Below, in pieces: positions 53,563 through 62,546 of a stretch of 64,000 nucleotides of DNA (positions within the stretch are counted from its first letter, which is position 1; every line of letters begins with the position of its first letter). Source of the DNA: CAIJMU01 sp035530275 (GTDB lineage Bacteria; Spirochaetota; Spirochaetia; Treponematales; Rectinemataceae); the NCBI GenBank assembly GCA_035530275.1, contig DATKVC010000010.1, positions 186,001-250,000 on the forward strand, read 5' to 3'. The translations under genes and the position numbers were made by a program. The notes under the pieces were generated by a model that worked only from the letters and a program-made list of their open reading frames with translations, did not search any database and was not told the DNA's origin.

Positions 53563-54426
53563 TCATGCTATCTTACGGTAGACGGTCGGTGCGACCGAGC
53601 GCATCGGCAGGTTCATCCCTGCCACCGATTCGGAGTGACCGAGAATGAGCCATCCCTCGGGTCTCAATTTGCCCAACAAGCGGCCGATGATCTCCTCTTG
53701 GATCCTTCTTTCGAAATAGATGATGACGTTGCGACAAAAGACGACATCGAAGTATCCCTCCACGGGCCAGACCTTGTCCATGAAGTTGACTCGCGAGAAG
53801 GCCATGCGCGATCGCAGCTCGGGTTTTATCCTCACGAGGGCCTGATCCCGATTCTTCGAACGCATAAGGTATTTTCGCTTGAAGCTGAGGGGGATCGGCG
53901 CCGCTTGGTCTTCCGTATAGACGCCTTCTACGGCTTTGTCGAGTACCTTTGTCGAAAGGTCGCTCCCCACGATGCTCCAGGAAAAGGCTGGAACCTTTTC
54001 TCTGTATTCTTCGAGCACCATAGCGAGAGTATATGGCTCCTCTCCCGTGGAGCAGCCCGCGGACCAGAAGCGCCTCGTGTTCCCCGGGGCCAGAGAAGGG
54101 AGTATCCGCTCGAGCAGGAAATCGAAATGATCCGCTTCGCGGAAGAAGTCGGTCTTATTGGTTGTTACGGCGTCGATCATGTTGATGAGTTCGCCGGCCT
54201 TCCCTTCCTCCGAGAAGACGAAGTTCACATAGGCGGCGAAATCGGGAAGACCGAGTTGCCTGATCCTTTTGAGGAGCCTCGACTCGAGCATCACCCTTTT
54301 GGTCTCGGGCATTCGAATGCCCAGTTCCGATTCTATGAAGTTGGCGAGGGTATGGAATTCCTTGTCGCTCATCCCTCGAATTCCGTTACTGAAGGAAGTG
54401 GCTTCAGAGGCAGATCCAGGGTTCAT
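53563..54426 (-). CDS. cheR: Chemotaxis protein methyltransferase CheR
   Basis: SAM-dependent methyltransferase for chemoreceptor glutamates. The 287-residue protein has the N-terminal helical domain ('LANFIESELGIRMPETKRVM', 'AVTTNKTDFFREADHFDFL') and the Rossmann domain with 'RRFWSAGCSTGEEPYTLAM', 'IVGSDLSTKVLDKAVEGVYT' and 'FDVVFCRNVIIYFE'. The start overlaps the cheA stop (ATGA); a later ATG at 54372 is a weaker option. Confidence 0.96.
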   Translation of the reverse strand: MNPGSASEATSFSNGIRGMSDKEFHTLANFIESELGIRMPETKRVMLESRLLKRIRQLGLPDFAAYVNFVFSEEGKAGELINMIDAVTTNKTDFFREADHFDFLLERILPSLAPGNTRRFWSAGCSTGEEPYTLAMVLEEYREKVPAFSWSIVGSDLSTKVLDKAVEGVYTEDQAAPIPLSFKRKYLMRSKNRDQALVRIKPELRSRMAFSRVNFMDKVWPVEGYFDVVFCRNVIIYFERRIQEEIIGRLLGKLRPEGWLILGHSESVAGMNLPMRSVAPTVYRKIA

Positions 54427-56582
54427 GCGACCCCGATCCGAGCCGAGATCGTAACCTTCGATTCGCGCTGAACGACCTGGGAGAGACGGTTGACATCGAG
54501 AATCAAGGCGACGGTTCCGTCGCCCAGAATCGTGGCGCCCGATAGGCCTACCACGCTCTTGAACATGCGGCCGAGCGGCTTTATGACGGTCTGATAGTCG
54601 CCCACGACCTGATCGACGACGAAGCCGATCCTCGAATCGAGAGCCTGTACTATGACGATCTGCGAAATCGCGGGGCCATCGCCCTCGCTGGCGAAGAAGC
54701 CGCGGAGGGAGACGAAGGGTACGAATTCGTTGCGATAGGAGAATATTCGTCGTTCGCCGAGGGCCTCGAGTTCATCCTTGCGAATTTCGATGCAGCCGTC
54801 GACAGAGGAGAGGGGCACGACGTAGAAGTCGCCGGCGACCTTGACGAGAAGCCCTTCGATTATAGCGAGTGTCAGGGGGATCTTGAGCGTCACGGTCATG
54901 CCAAGACCCACTTTCGATTCGAGCTGGACACTCCCTCCGAGGGAATCGATTTCCCTGCGGACCACGTCCATTCCGACGCCTCTGCCGGAAACGGTGGTGA
55001 CCACCCGTGCCGTCGAAAAACCCGGAGCAAAAATGAGTTGAAAGAGATCGTTCTCGGAAAGCTCCTGTCCCTGGGTGATGAGACCCCTTTCGATTCCCTT
55101 GTGCCGGATAGCCTCCGCGTCCAAGCCCTTGCCGTCGTCCGATACCTGAATGAGGACATAGGCTCCGGAATGCCGCGCCGACAGTCGAATCACGCCGGGA
55201 ATGGCCTTTCCCGCCTCCCTCCGTTTTTCAGGCGACTCGATGCCGTGATCGAGAGAGTTCCTGATGATGTGGACGAGGGGATCGGAGAGCCTTTCGATGA
55301 CCGTCTTGTCGAGCTCCGTTTCCGCTCCCTCCGTTTGCAGCTCGACCTCCTTGCCGAGTTCGAGCGACAGATCCCTGACCACTCTCCTGAACTTGTTGAA
55401 AGTGCTTCCGATGGGCAGCATCCTGATAGACATCGTGTTGTCCCGAAGCTGCGAAATCAATCTTTCGAATTGCTCGGAGATGGAGCCGAGCACCGAATCC
55501 TGGCGCTCGAAGGCGGTCTGCGAAAGCCGCGCTTGGAGGGTTACGAGCTCCCCGACGAGGTCGACGAGGCTATCGAGCTTGTCTGAAGCCACGCGTATCG
55601 AGCCGGTGACCTCCTTCCTCTCCTGAATTTTTTTAAGGTGCTCCTGCTCGAGGAGGGCCGAGGCGACTTCGTCGGTCGAAACTACCTTCTGCTCCACCAA
55701 GGTTTCGCCGATGCGCTTGTGGCTCTCGAGCACGGTGCCTATGGTCTCCGCGCTGACCAGGCCCCTCTCGATGAATATCTCGCCTAGTTTCTTCGCGTTC
55801 GCGAACTCATCGCCTTGTTTCGCGATTTTCGAGATGTGCAGCTCCGACTGACCCGCGACGAAGATGAAGATATCGCGAATGGAGTTCTCGTCGGCCCTCG
55901 TCGTGAGGATGACGTCCCAGGCACAATAGCAGCATTCCGGATCGAGGGCCCCGAGACGCGGAATGCCTTCGATATGGGGATAGACGCTCGCCTCGCCCAA
56001 GGCGACGAGCTCTTCGATGAGGGTGATGACCTTGGTGCCGTCTTTGAAGATTTCCGGGGCAGGCTTGAATATGACGCGCCAGGTCGTCGACTCAAGGCCG
56101 GGTTGCCTATCTTGCGCGGCCTTTGCCGGGTCGACGCGCTCTTCGCCCTGCGAAGGGCGTCCCGCGGCCCTTCGCTCGACTTCCTTTTCCGTTTCAGGCT
56201 CTTCCTGCTTGGCGACATAGGGATGGAATTCGGCAAGGAGCGCGGCCCCTTCGCCGATCAGCGCCTCGGGCGGACTGTCGAAATCGAGGAGCTTCCTGAT
56301 GTGGTCTCTCGCTCGGAGCGTGAGTCCGATGAATGCGGAGTCGATGAGGATTTCCCCGTTGCGGCAGCGATCGAGGGCGGTTTCCACCTCGTGGGTGAAT
56401 TTCGAAATCGCCTCGTAGCCGAACATGGCCGAGGAACCTTTGACCGTGTGCATGGCCCTGAAGGCCTTGTTGAGAAGCTCCGAGTCCGTCGGGGCATCCT
56501 CGAGCTCAAGGAGGGTTTCCTCGATCTGGCTGAGGAGCTCGTTCGCTTCCTCTATGAAGGTGCTCTTGAATTTGTCGATCAC
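54423..56582 (-). CDS. cheA: Chemotaxis histidine kinase CheA with MshEN-like insert
   Basis: A 719-residue kinase. P1/HPt carries H45 in 'FRAMHTVKGSSAMFG'. A P2-like docking domain spans about 166-255 ('LIEELVALGEASVYPHIEG'). Residues 263-318 hold a tandem motif, 'KKLGEIFIERGLVSAETIGT' then 'KRIGETLVEQKVVSTDEVAS', which resembles MshEN/GspE N-terminal repeats and is not a usual CheA part. P3 dimerisation, P4 kinase ('HIIRNSLDHGIESPEKRREA', 'GRGVGMDVVRREID') and P5 CheW-like domains follow. The start overlaps the STAS gene stop; the stop overlaps cheR. Confidence 0.95.
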   Translation of the reverse strand: MIDKFKSTFIEEANELLSQIEETLLELEDAPTDSELLNKAFRAMHTVKGSSAMFGYEAISKFTHEVETALDRCRNGEILIDSAFIGLTLRARDHIRKLLDFDSPPEALIGEGAALLAEFHPYVAKQEEPETEKEVERRAAGRPSQGEERVDPAKAAQDRQPGLESTTWRVIFKPAPEIFKDGTKVITLIEELVALGEASVYPHIEGIPRLGALDPECCYCAWDVILTTRADENSIRDIFIFVAGQSELHISKIAKQGDEFANAKKLGEIFIERGLVSAETIGTVLESHKRIGETLVEQKVVSTDEVASALLEQEHLKKIQERKEVTGSIRVASDKLDSLVDLVGELVTLQARLSQTAFERQDSVLGSISEQFERLISQLRDNTMSIRMLPIGSTFNKFRRVVRDLSLELGKEVELQTEGAETELDKTVIERLSDPLVHIIRNSLDHGIESPEKRREAGKAIPGVIRLSARHSGAYVLIQVSDDGKGLDAEAIRHKGIERGLITQGQELSENDLFQLIFAPGFSTARVVTTVSGRGVGMDVVRREIDSLGGSVQLESKVGLGMTVTLKIPLTLAIIEGLLVKVAGDFYVVPLSSVDGCIEIRKDELEALGERRIFSYRNEFVPFVSLRGFFASEGDGPAISQIVIVQALDSRIGFVVDQVVGDYQTVIKPLGRMFKSVVGLSGATILGDGTVALILDVNRLSQVVQRESKVTISARIGVA

Positions 56583-56920
56583 GACCCCTCCTTCGCCCAG
56601 CCGAGGAGGCAGCCTTCCAGTTCGGCGCCGCTCTCCGGAAGCGCGTTGACGAAGCCGCTGGCCTTGAGCCTGCGGGCGATTCGCGGGGAGACCGAGCCGG
56701 AGAGCCGGAAGTGGAGATCGCGCTCGATAGCCTCCCGTCGCGCAGCGTAGAGCACCTGCAGACAGGGAAGATCGAGATCGCCTATCCCGGAGAAATCGAA
56801 TTCGACCGGAGCGCCTCCGGAGAAACCATCGAGAATTTCCGCACGCAGGGAAGACGCTTTTTCAATGCCGAGATTTCCCTGGGGACTGAGTCTTGTGACC
56901 GAAACTTGACCTTCGCCCAT
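56579..56920 (-). CDS. STAS-domain protein of the chemotaxis operon
   Basis: A 113-residue single-domain STAS protein ('IEKASSLRAEILDGFSGGAP', 'VEFDFSGIGDLDLPCLQVLY', 'RLSGSVSPRIARRLKASGF'). In classical anti-sigma antagonists a Ser follows the loop Asp (DSSGL); here the loop is D50-L51-P52-C53, so phospho-switching at that Ser is not possible. Related STAS proteins sit beside cheA in other bacteria. Its stop overlaps the cheA ATG (ATGA). AGGAAAC precedes its ATG. Confidence 0.85.
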   Translation of the reverse strand: MGEGQVSVTRLSPQGNLGIEKASSLRAEILDGFSGGAPVEFDFSGIGDLDLPCLQVLYAARREAIERDLHFRLSGSVSPRIARRLKASGFVNALPESGAELEGCLLGWAKEGS

Positions 56921-57028
56921 GTTTCCTGGCCCCCTTCATGACAGCCAGTATAGTATTCATCCTTCAAGGTCGCCACTGGAAAGCAAAGCCGTGGAGATCT
57001 TGAAGAGAGGCGAAGTGTCGCCCTGAAA

Positions 57029-58903
57029 TCAGACGAAATCGGAAATGTCGAGGGGAATCGGGATCTGGATGATGCTCTCGAGAAATCCCGCCTTCCTTTT
57101 CTTGATGTGGATCTGGAGGAGGGCCTCCCTTTCCTTGGAATGCACTATGAGGGCATAGAGGGAGAAGGGATCGCCTTCCGAGAGCCCAGCCTCGTCAGCC
57201 ACCGATCCAGGCTTGACCTTCGATACGGTATAGCTGTCGCCGCCGATGATCCCGCCGGGAATCCTCGTAACATTCATACCCATGAGGGCGGGGAAGAGCC
57301 TATCCTTCGTATCCTGCGCTATGGCGTCGTCCAGGGGATGCTCGGGCCTCGAGCCGAGAGCACGCAACACGGTCCGCAGCTTCCCGTCCCGATCGCGGAT
57401 CTCCAGACTGACAAGATCACCCGGACGTCGCTCGAGGAGGATCGCCTGGAGATCGGCAACCTTCGCCAGGGTTCTGCCGTCGATGGAGAGTATGCTGTCG
57501 CCCTCCCGCACCGAGGGGAGAATCGAGGGACTTCTATATCGCACTGTAAGACCGGGCGAATCCTTATCGGCATCGTCCAGTATGTAGCCTAGCCAGGGGT
57601 GGGCGACCTTCCCTCCCTTGTAGAGGGCAGGAAGGGCGTGAAGGAGCCAGGCGCCGGGTATGGCGAAATTCAAACCCTGGTATCCGGGCACGCCGGCGAA
57701 CACGATTCCCGAAACCTTGCCCGCGGCATCCAGCAGGGGGCCCCCCGAATTTCCCGGATTGAGGGCGGCGTCGATCTGAAGTACATCGCCCCATTGGAGG
57801 AAGTTGCGCCCCGTGGCCGAGACGATGCCCGAGGTTATGGTAGATTCCAGCCCCAAGGGAGAACCGAGGGCATAGATCATCGAACCCTGGGCGAGGGTCG
57901 GCGCGGGGTCGAGTACAAAGGAATAGGAAGGCGTAATTTCCGCCTTGAGGAGGGCGAGGTCGAGGAGGGGGTCCCAGCCGATTACCTTGGCGGGGATGCG
58001 CGTGTCCGGATCGCCGGCTGGTTTTATGGTGACCCTCGAATAACCTTCGTACTCCGGATCCACTTCGCTGGAAATGACATGATAATTAGTAATGAGATAT
58101 CCGCGCGGATCGATGAAGAAGCCCGATCCGAGAACGCGGTCGGGGCTGCCCATCCCCTGCTCTATCTTGATGCCGCGATCCACCCGTACCGTTATGACCC
58201 CCGGCTCGATTTTGGCGACGAGGGACGGATCGAGTCGGGCGCTAGCCAGAAGAGCCGGCTGGCCTGCGCTCCCCTTTGCATCGGCAAGTTCGCCGATGCG
58301 CGCGGCGAGGGAAGTGGAGCCCGAAGCCGCCGCGCGTACTGCCCAGGGAAGAAGGAGATCGCGGATTCCGGGTGTCCCGGGGGCCATGGCATCCAATGCC
58401 TCGGCCACGAGGGCGTTTGCGAGACTCTGATTGGACTGTTTCCAGGCTGCCTCGGCGAGACCGAGGAGGAGCGAAGCTTCGCTTTGCCCGGAAGTCGCGC
58501 CGCCACCTTCGGCGAGGGTAGCGGCGGCAGGGGAAAGGAGTCTGAGAGCCTCGGGCGATGAGGCCAGGGCCTTTAGGGAGAGCAGGGCCTGGAGTTCGCC
58601 GGAGCGATCGCCCGAAGCGCTCGCTTTGTTGTAGAGATCAGCGAACCGATCGCCTGCCTTGGCCACGACGAGGCCGAGGGTCTTTCTGTCGACTTCGGGC
58701 GAGGCCACGGTCGAATCGAGGAGAAAGAGCGCCTGGTCGACCGCCTCGGCCGGGGCCGATTCCGCATGGCCCAACAGCTCGTCGGCCTTTACCGTCTTCC
58801 AGTCGGGGACGGCCTTCGATGCCGCGGGCGCCGTCGCGCAACCAGCCAGCATCGCCGCCACGACGCAGGCTCTCGCCGCGAGGATAATCTTGCCTTGTCT
58901 CAT
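57029..58903 (-). CDS. S1C (DegP/HtrA-type) serine protease lipoprotein with helical N-domain and PDZ
   Basis: A 624-residue protein with lipobox 'AAMLAGC' (C22). Residues about 35-225 form a helical repeat region. The trypsin-like protease carries H275 ('LITNYHVISSEV'), D315 ('DPLLDLALLK') and S386 ('LNPGNSGGPLLD'). One or two PDZ-like segments follow ('SVREGDSILSIDGRTLAKVA', 'KPGSVADEAGLSEGD'). It probably degrades misfolded envelope proteins. The ATG at 58903 is preceded by GAGG and lies 11 nt after the upstream gene. It follows ftsH and a TPR protein. Confidence 0.9.
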   Translation of the reverse strand: MRQGKIILAARACVVAAMLAGCATAPAASKAVPDWKTVKADELLGHAESAPAEAVDQALFLLDSTVASPEVDRKTLGLVVAKAGDRFADLYNKASASGDRSGELQALLSLKALASSPEALRLLSPAAATLAEGGGATSGQSEASLLLGLAEAAWKQSNQSLANALVAEALDAMAPGTPGIRDLLLPWAVRAAASGSTSLAARIGELADAKGSAGQPALLASARLDPSLVAKIEPGVITVRVDRGIKIEQGMGSPDRVLGSGFFIDPRGYLITNYHVISSEVDPEYEGYSRVTIKPAGDPDTRIPAKVIGWDPLLDLALLKAEITPSYSFVLDPAPTLAQGSMIYALGSPLGLESTITSGIVSATGRNFLQWGDVLQIDAALNPGNSGGPLLDAAGKVSGIVFAGVPGYQGLNFAIPGAWLLHALPALYKGGKVAHPWLGYILDDADKDSPGLTVRYRSPSILPSVREGDSILSIDGRTLAKVADLQAILLERRPGDLVSLEIRDRDGKLRTVLRALGSRPEHPLDDAIAQDTKDRLFPALMGMNVTRIPGGIIGGDSYTVSKVKPGSVADEAGLSEGDPFSLYALIVHSKEREALLQIHIKKRKAGFLESIIQIPIPLDISDFV

Positions 58904-58914
58904 CGCCTGTCGCC

Positions 58915-60651
58915 TCACTGGCCCCCCGTCCGCTCCGGAATGGTTCCGAGGTCCCATGTCCGGCGATAAGGCGGAACGAGTTCTTCCTTGTATTCGTAGA
59001 TCCCGTCTCCATCGACGTCCGATTCATAGGAGAGCACGAGGGGATCGGATGGATCGCTTGATGGGTCGAGCCGGAGCCTCGATTCGAAGCGCCCATCGCC
59101 GTCCTGATCGAGGATTTCGAGAAGAGGCCTTCCCTTCTCATAGCTGAAAATCGCCTTTGGGCGACCGGCCGCCGACAGAACACCGCGCAAGGCAAGACCG
59201 GAACGCAGCGTTATCTCGAGGTCGCCATCACTCCGATGGAGAATCATCGAGGTAGCCGAAGCGACGAGAGCCCTTTCGCTAGGCGGCGCGACCGCGCCGC
59301 GGTCGACGAGGACGAATGCAGAATCGGCGCTCGGAAAGTTGCGAAAAGTCAAGGGAGCCCAGGACAAGGCTCCATCGGCCAGGCTCCATTCGCGGTCCAC
59401 GGTTCCAAATATCGGCGTCGTGGCCGCGCTCCCCGGGGCACTCGGGATGGAAAGCTCTCCATCCGCGGTAGCAATCACATGCCGTTTCGCGGACGCCAAC
59501 ATTGGCCAGCGGTTCCAGGTGAAATCAAAGGCGGCTCCGTCTGGCTTCCAGAAGGCGGTGAGGGGAAGGCCAAAGCGGAAATTAACCACAAGTTCGTTCA
59601 CCCCATCTTGATCGGCGTCGAGATCCCATTCGACAGCTTGGCCGTCTTTATAGACCGTGATCGAATCCGTTGCTCCATCGCTGTCTCGGTCCTCGGCCAC
59701 CCTCCCCGAAAAAGCGGCAAGCCGATCCGATAGTTCCTTCATCCCGGTGGGACCGACAAGGGAGGCCAGGCCTTCTATATCGGAGCGCCTCACGAGGGAA
59801 TTTGTTGGAGGGAGGATTTCGTCGATGGCCGTCTTCACGTCGATAAGACCGTACCTCAAGGCTTCCAGGCTCGCGACCCCGCCCTTCGCCGCCCGAAGCG
59901 CCATGAGGACGGACTTCCTGTCGCGCTGGTCGGGTATGAAAGGAATGGCCATGGCTGTGAGGGTCGGGTCATCGAAGCTCCCGTCTGTCACGCTCCTGAC
60001 GATGGCATCCGCAATTTTCCTTGAAGCATCGGTGGGCCCTTCTTTCCAAAATTGGAGGAACAGTCTCGCGAAGCGCAGGTCCTGAGGCCAAAAAGCCCTC
60101 GCCGACTCGAAACCGCCGAGGGCGGCCTTCGTGTCGCCAAGTCCGAGAAATGCACGAATTTTATAAAGCTCGATATCCGCATTCGGGAGATTGTCTGCCG
60201 TTTCGAGAAGGGAGAGTGCGTCGTTCCAGCGTCGCAACTTGATGAGAAGCTCCGACTCGAAAGCTATCGCATCGTCGCGTCCATAGCGGACAAAGCTATT
60301 CGAGGCGAGGGAGGCTTCCACCTCGTTCAAGGCCATTTCGACATCGCCATTTGTGGCGTAGGAGGCTCGGGCCACTATGTAGTGCAGGTCGGAATTACCG
60401 CCATCAACCTCGAGAGCCCCCTCCGCGACGGCCTTCGCCAAGACGAAGTCGGAACTCGAGAGCGCGGAGGCCGCCCTGTCGATCCAGTCGCCGAGGGTCG
60501 CGCCATCCTGCGGAGAAACCGGCAAGACCATCGAGGTCGCCCCAGCCTTGGTTTGACCCTGGGGCCAGGCCTGCGCCACGGGCAGGAGGGCAAGGATAAG
60601 CATCCAGACCCTGAACCGCGGACGAGCCGGCCCGCGGATCGCTGCTCCCAT
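58915..60651 (-). CDS. Exported TPR protein with Asp-rich calcium-type repeats
   Basis: A 578-residue protein with signal peptide 'VWMLILALLPVAQAWPQG' and no lipobox. The N-terminal half is TPR-like ('LHYIVARASYATNGDVEMAL', 'ELLIKLRRWNDALSLLE'). The C-terminal half has beta-rich repeats with DxDxDG-type loops: 'DRDSDGATD', 'DLDADQDGVNE', 'DQDGDGRFE' and 'DVDGDGIYE', typical of EF-hand-like or thrombospondin-type Ca2+ sites. Starts 2 nt after the ftsH stop and ends 11 nt before the protease start, so it is coupled with both. Confidence 0.85.
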   Translation of the reverse strand: MGAAIRGPARPRFRVWMLILALLPVAQAWPQGQTKAGATSMVLPVSPQDGATLGDWIDRAASALSSSDFVLAKAVAEGALEVDGGNSDLHYIVARASYATNGDVEMALNEVEASLASNSFVRYGRDDAIAFESELLIKLRRWNDALSLLETADNLPNADIELYKIRAFLGLGDTKAALGGFESARAFWPQDLRFARLFLQFWKEGPTDASRKIADAIVRSVTDGSFDDPTLTAMAIPFIPDQRDRKSVLMALRAAKGGVASLEALRYGLIDVKTAIDEILPPTNSLVRRSDIEGLASLVGPTGMKELSDRLAAFSGRVAEDRDSDGATDSITVYKDGQAVEWDLDADQDGVNELVVNFRFGLPLTAFWKPDGAAFDFTWNRWPMLASAKRHVIATADGELSIPSAPGSAATTPIFGTVDREWSLADGALSWAPLTFRNFPSADSAFVLVDRGAVAPPSERALVASATSMILHRSDGDLEITLRSGLALRGVLSAAGRPKAIFSYEKGRPLLEILDQDGDGRFESRLRLDPSSDPSDPLVLSYESDVDGDGIYEYKEELVPPYRRTWDLGTIPERTGGQ

Positions 60652-60653
60652 GC

Positions 60654-62537
60654 TCAGGCCTGCGCTTCCACCTTGGAATGTTTCTCGGGAAAGCCAAACA
60701 GGGTCTTGATGTCCGCGTCGAGGAGGGTCTCTCTGGAGATGAGCTCAGAGGCGAGCTTCTCGAGTTTGTCCTTGTTTGTCGTGAGAATCTCGATCGCCCG
60801 GCCCGCGGCCTCATCGAGGAAGACCCTTATGGCGTCGTCAATCTTCCGGGCAGTGTCCTCGGAGTAGTCCTTGTGACGCGCGATCTCCTTGCCGATGAAG
60901 ATGGGCTCCTCTTCCTGACCATAGGAAACGGGACCCATCGATTCGGCCATGCCCCACTCGCAGACCATCTTGCGCGCGAAATCGGTCGCCTGCCTCAGGT
61001 CCTGGGCCGTGCCTGTCGTCGTTTCGCCGTATACCACCTTCTCCGCGGCATAGCCGCCGAAGGCAAAGACCATATAGTCGCGCAGCCAGGATTCCGAGTG
61101 GGAATAGGCGTCCTTTTCGGGAAGGGCCAGGGCGAGGCCGAGGGCCCTTCCGCGGGGAATGATCGTCACCTTGTGCAAGGGATCCATGTGGTCGACGAAG
61201 TAGGTGACGAGGGCGTGTCCGGCCTCGTGCACGGCCGTGGCCAGCTTTTCCTCGTCCGTGATGAAGAGGCTCTTTCGCGCCGCTCCCATCATGACCTTGT
61301 CGCGGGCATCCTCGAAATCGCTCATCTCGACGACTTCCCTGCCCTTTCTGATGGCGAAGAGGGCCGCCTCGTTGACGAGGTTCGCCAGGTCCGCCCCGCT
61401 CGTGCCGGGCGTCGCCTGGGCGATGCGCCGCGAGTCGATCGCGGGATCGACCGGAATTTTCTTCATATGAATTGCGAGAATGGCCTCTCGCTCCTTGACA
61501 TCGGGCATGGCGACGACGACCTGGCGATCGAAGCGGCCGGGCCTGAGGAGGGCGGGATCAAGGACGTCGGGCCGGTTGGTGGCGGCGAGGATGATGACGC
61601 CGTCCTTCGTCTCGAAACCGTCCATCTCCACGAGCATTTGATTGAGGGTCTGTTCGCGCTCGTCGTGGCCGCCGCCGTAGCCGGCGCCGCGGGTGCGGCC
61701 CACGGCGTCGAGCTCGTCGATGAAGATGATGCAGGGCGCGCTCTTCCTCCCCTGCTCGAAGAGGTCGCGCACCCGGCTCGCGCCCACGCCGACGAACATC
61801 TCCACGAAATCCGATCCGGACATGTGAAAGAAGGGAACGTTGGCCTCGCCGGCCACGGCCTTCGCGAGGAGGGTCTTGCCCGTGCCCGGCATGCCGACGA
61901 GGAGGACGCCTTTGGGAATGCGCGCGCCCATCTTCACGAATTTCTGGGGACTGCGGAGGTAGTCGACCACCTCCTCGAGTTCGTATTTCGCCTCTTTTTG
62001 CCCGGCGACATCGGCGAAGGTGATCTTCTTCGACGGCTCGATATAGCGCTTCGCCTTGCTCTTGCCGAAGCTGAAGGCCTTATTGTTGCCCTGCACCTGC
62101 CTGAGCATCATCCAGATGATGAAGAAGCCGAAGACCCAGGGCAGGAACTCGATCGCGAGCTGGAGGGGGCTCGCGGAGCGCTCTCCGCCGGAAATCTTGA
62201 CGTTCTTTTCCCGGAGCTTGTCGAGAAGCTGGAGATCGACATAGGGGATCTTCGTCGTGAAAAGGGCGGTGTTGCCCGAGCGACCCTTGAGGGTTCCCTT
62301 GATGTCGACTTGGTCGAGTATCTTGACCGTATCGACCTCTCCCTGATCGAGATAGGTCAGGAAGGCGGAATAGGGAATGTCTTGAGTCCCATCCTTTTCA
62401 TTGGTAAAAAAGAGGGCCGAAAAGAGCACGCCGAGGGCGAGGAACACAGCGAGAGCGGCCCGGTTGCCCTTGAAGGGCCCTGGGGCCTGCCCCTGGTCCT
62501 TGCGGTCGGGGTTTTGATTCTGATCGTCGAAATCCAT
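60654..62537 (-). CDS. ftsH: ATP-dependent zinc metalloprotease FtsH
   Basis: Membrane AAA+ protease for membrane and regulatory proteins. The 627-residue protein has two N-terminal membrane helices ('AALAVFLALGVLFSALFF' and 'FLPWVFGFFIIWMMLRQV'), Walker A 'GMPGTGKTLLAKAVAGEA', Walker B 'IIFIDELDAVG', the second region of homology 'NRPDVLDPALLRPGRFDRQ', and the zinc site 'TAVHEAGHALVTYFVDH'. Standard length. tilS precedes it, a common pair. Confidence 0.98.
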   Translation of the reverse strand: MDFDDQNQNPDRKDQGQAPGPFKGNRAALAVFLALGVLFSALFFTNEKDGTQDIPYSAFLTYLDQGEVDTVKILDQVDIKGTLKGRSGNTALFTTKIPYVDLQLLDKLREKNVKISGGERSASPLQLAIEFLPWVFGFFIIWMMLRQVQGNNKAFSFGKSKAKRYIEPSKKITFADVAGQKEAKYELEEVVDYLRSPQKFVKMGARIPKGVLLVGMPGTGKTLLAKAVAGEANVPFFHMSGSDFVEMFVGVGASRVRDLFEQGRKSAPCIIFIDELDAVGRTRGAGYGGGHDEREQTLNQMLVEMDGFETKDGVIILAATNRPDVLDPALLRPGRFDRQVVVAMPDVKEREAILAIHMKKIPVDPAIDSRRIAQATPGTSGADLANLVNEAALFAIRKGREVVEMSDFEDARDKVMMGAARKSLFITDEEKLATAVHEAGHALVTYFVDHMDPLHKVTIIPRGRALGLALALPEKDAYSHSESWLRDYMVFAFGGYAAEKVVYGETTTGTAQDLRQATDFARKMVCEWGMAESMGPVSYGQEEEPIFIGKEIARHKDYSEDTARKIDDAIRVFLDEAAGRAIEILTTNKDKLEKLASELISRETLLDADIKTLFGFPEKHSKVEAQA

Positions 62538-62546
62538 GATGTAGGT

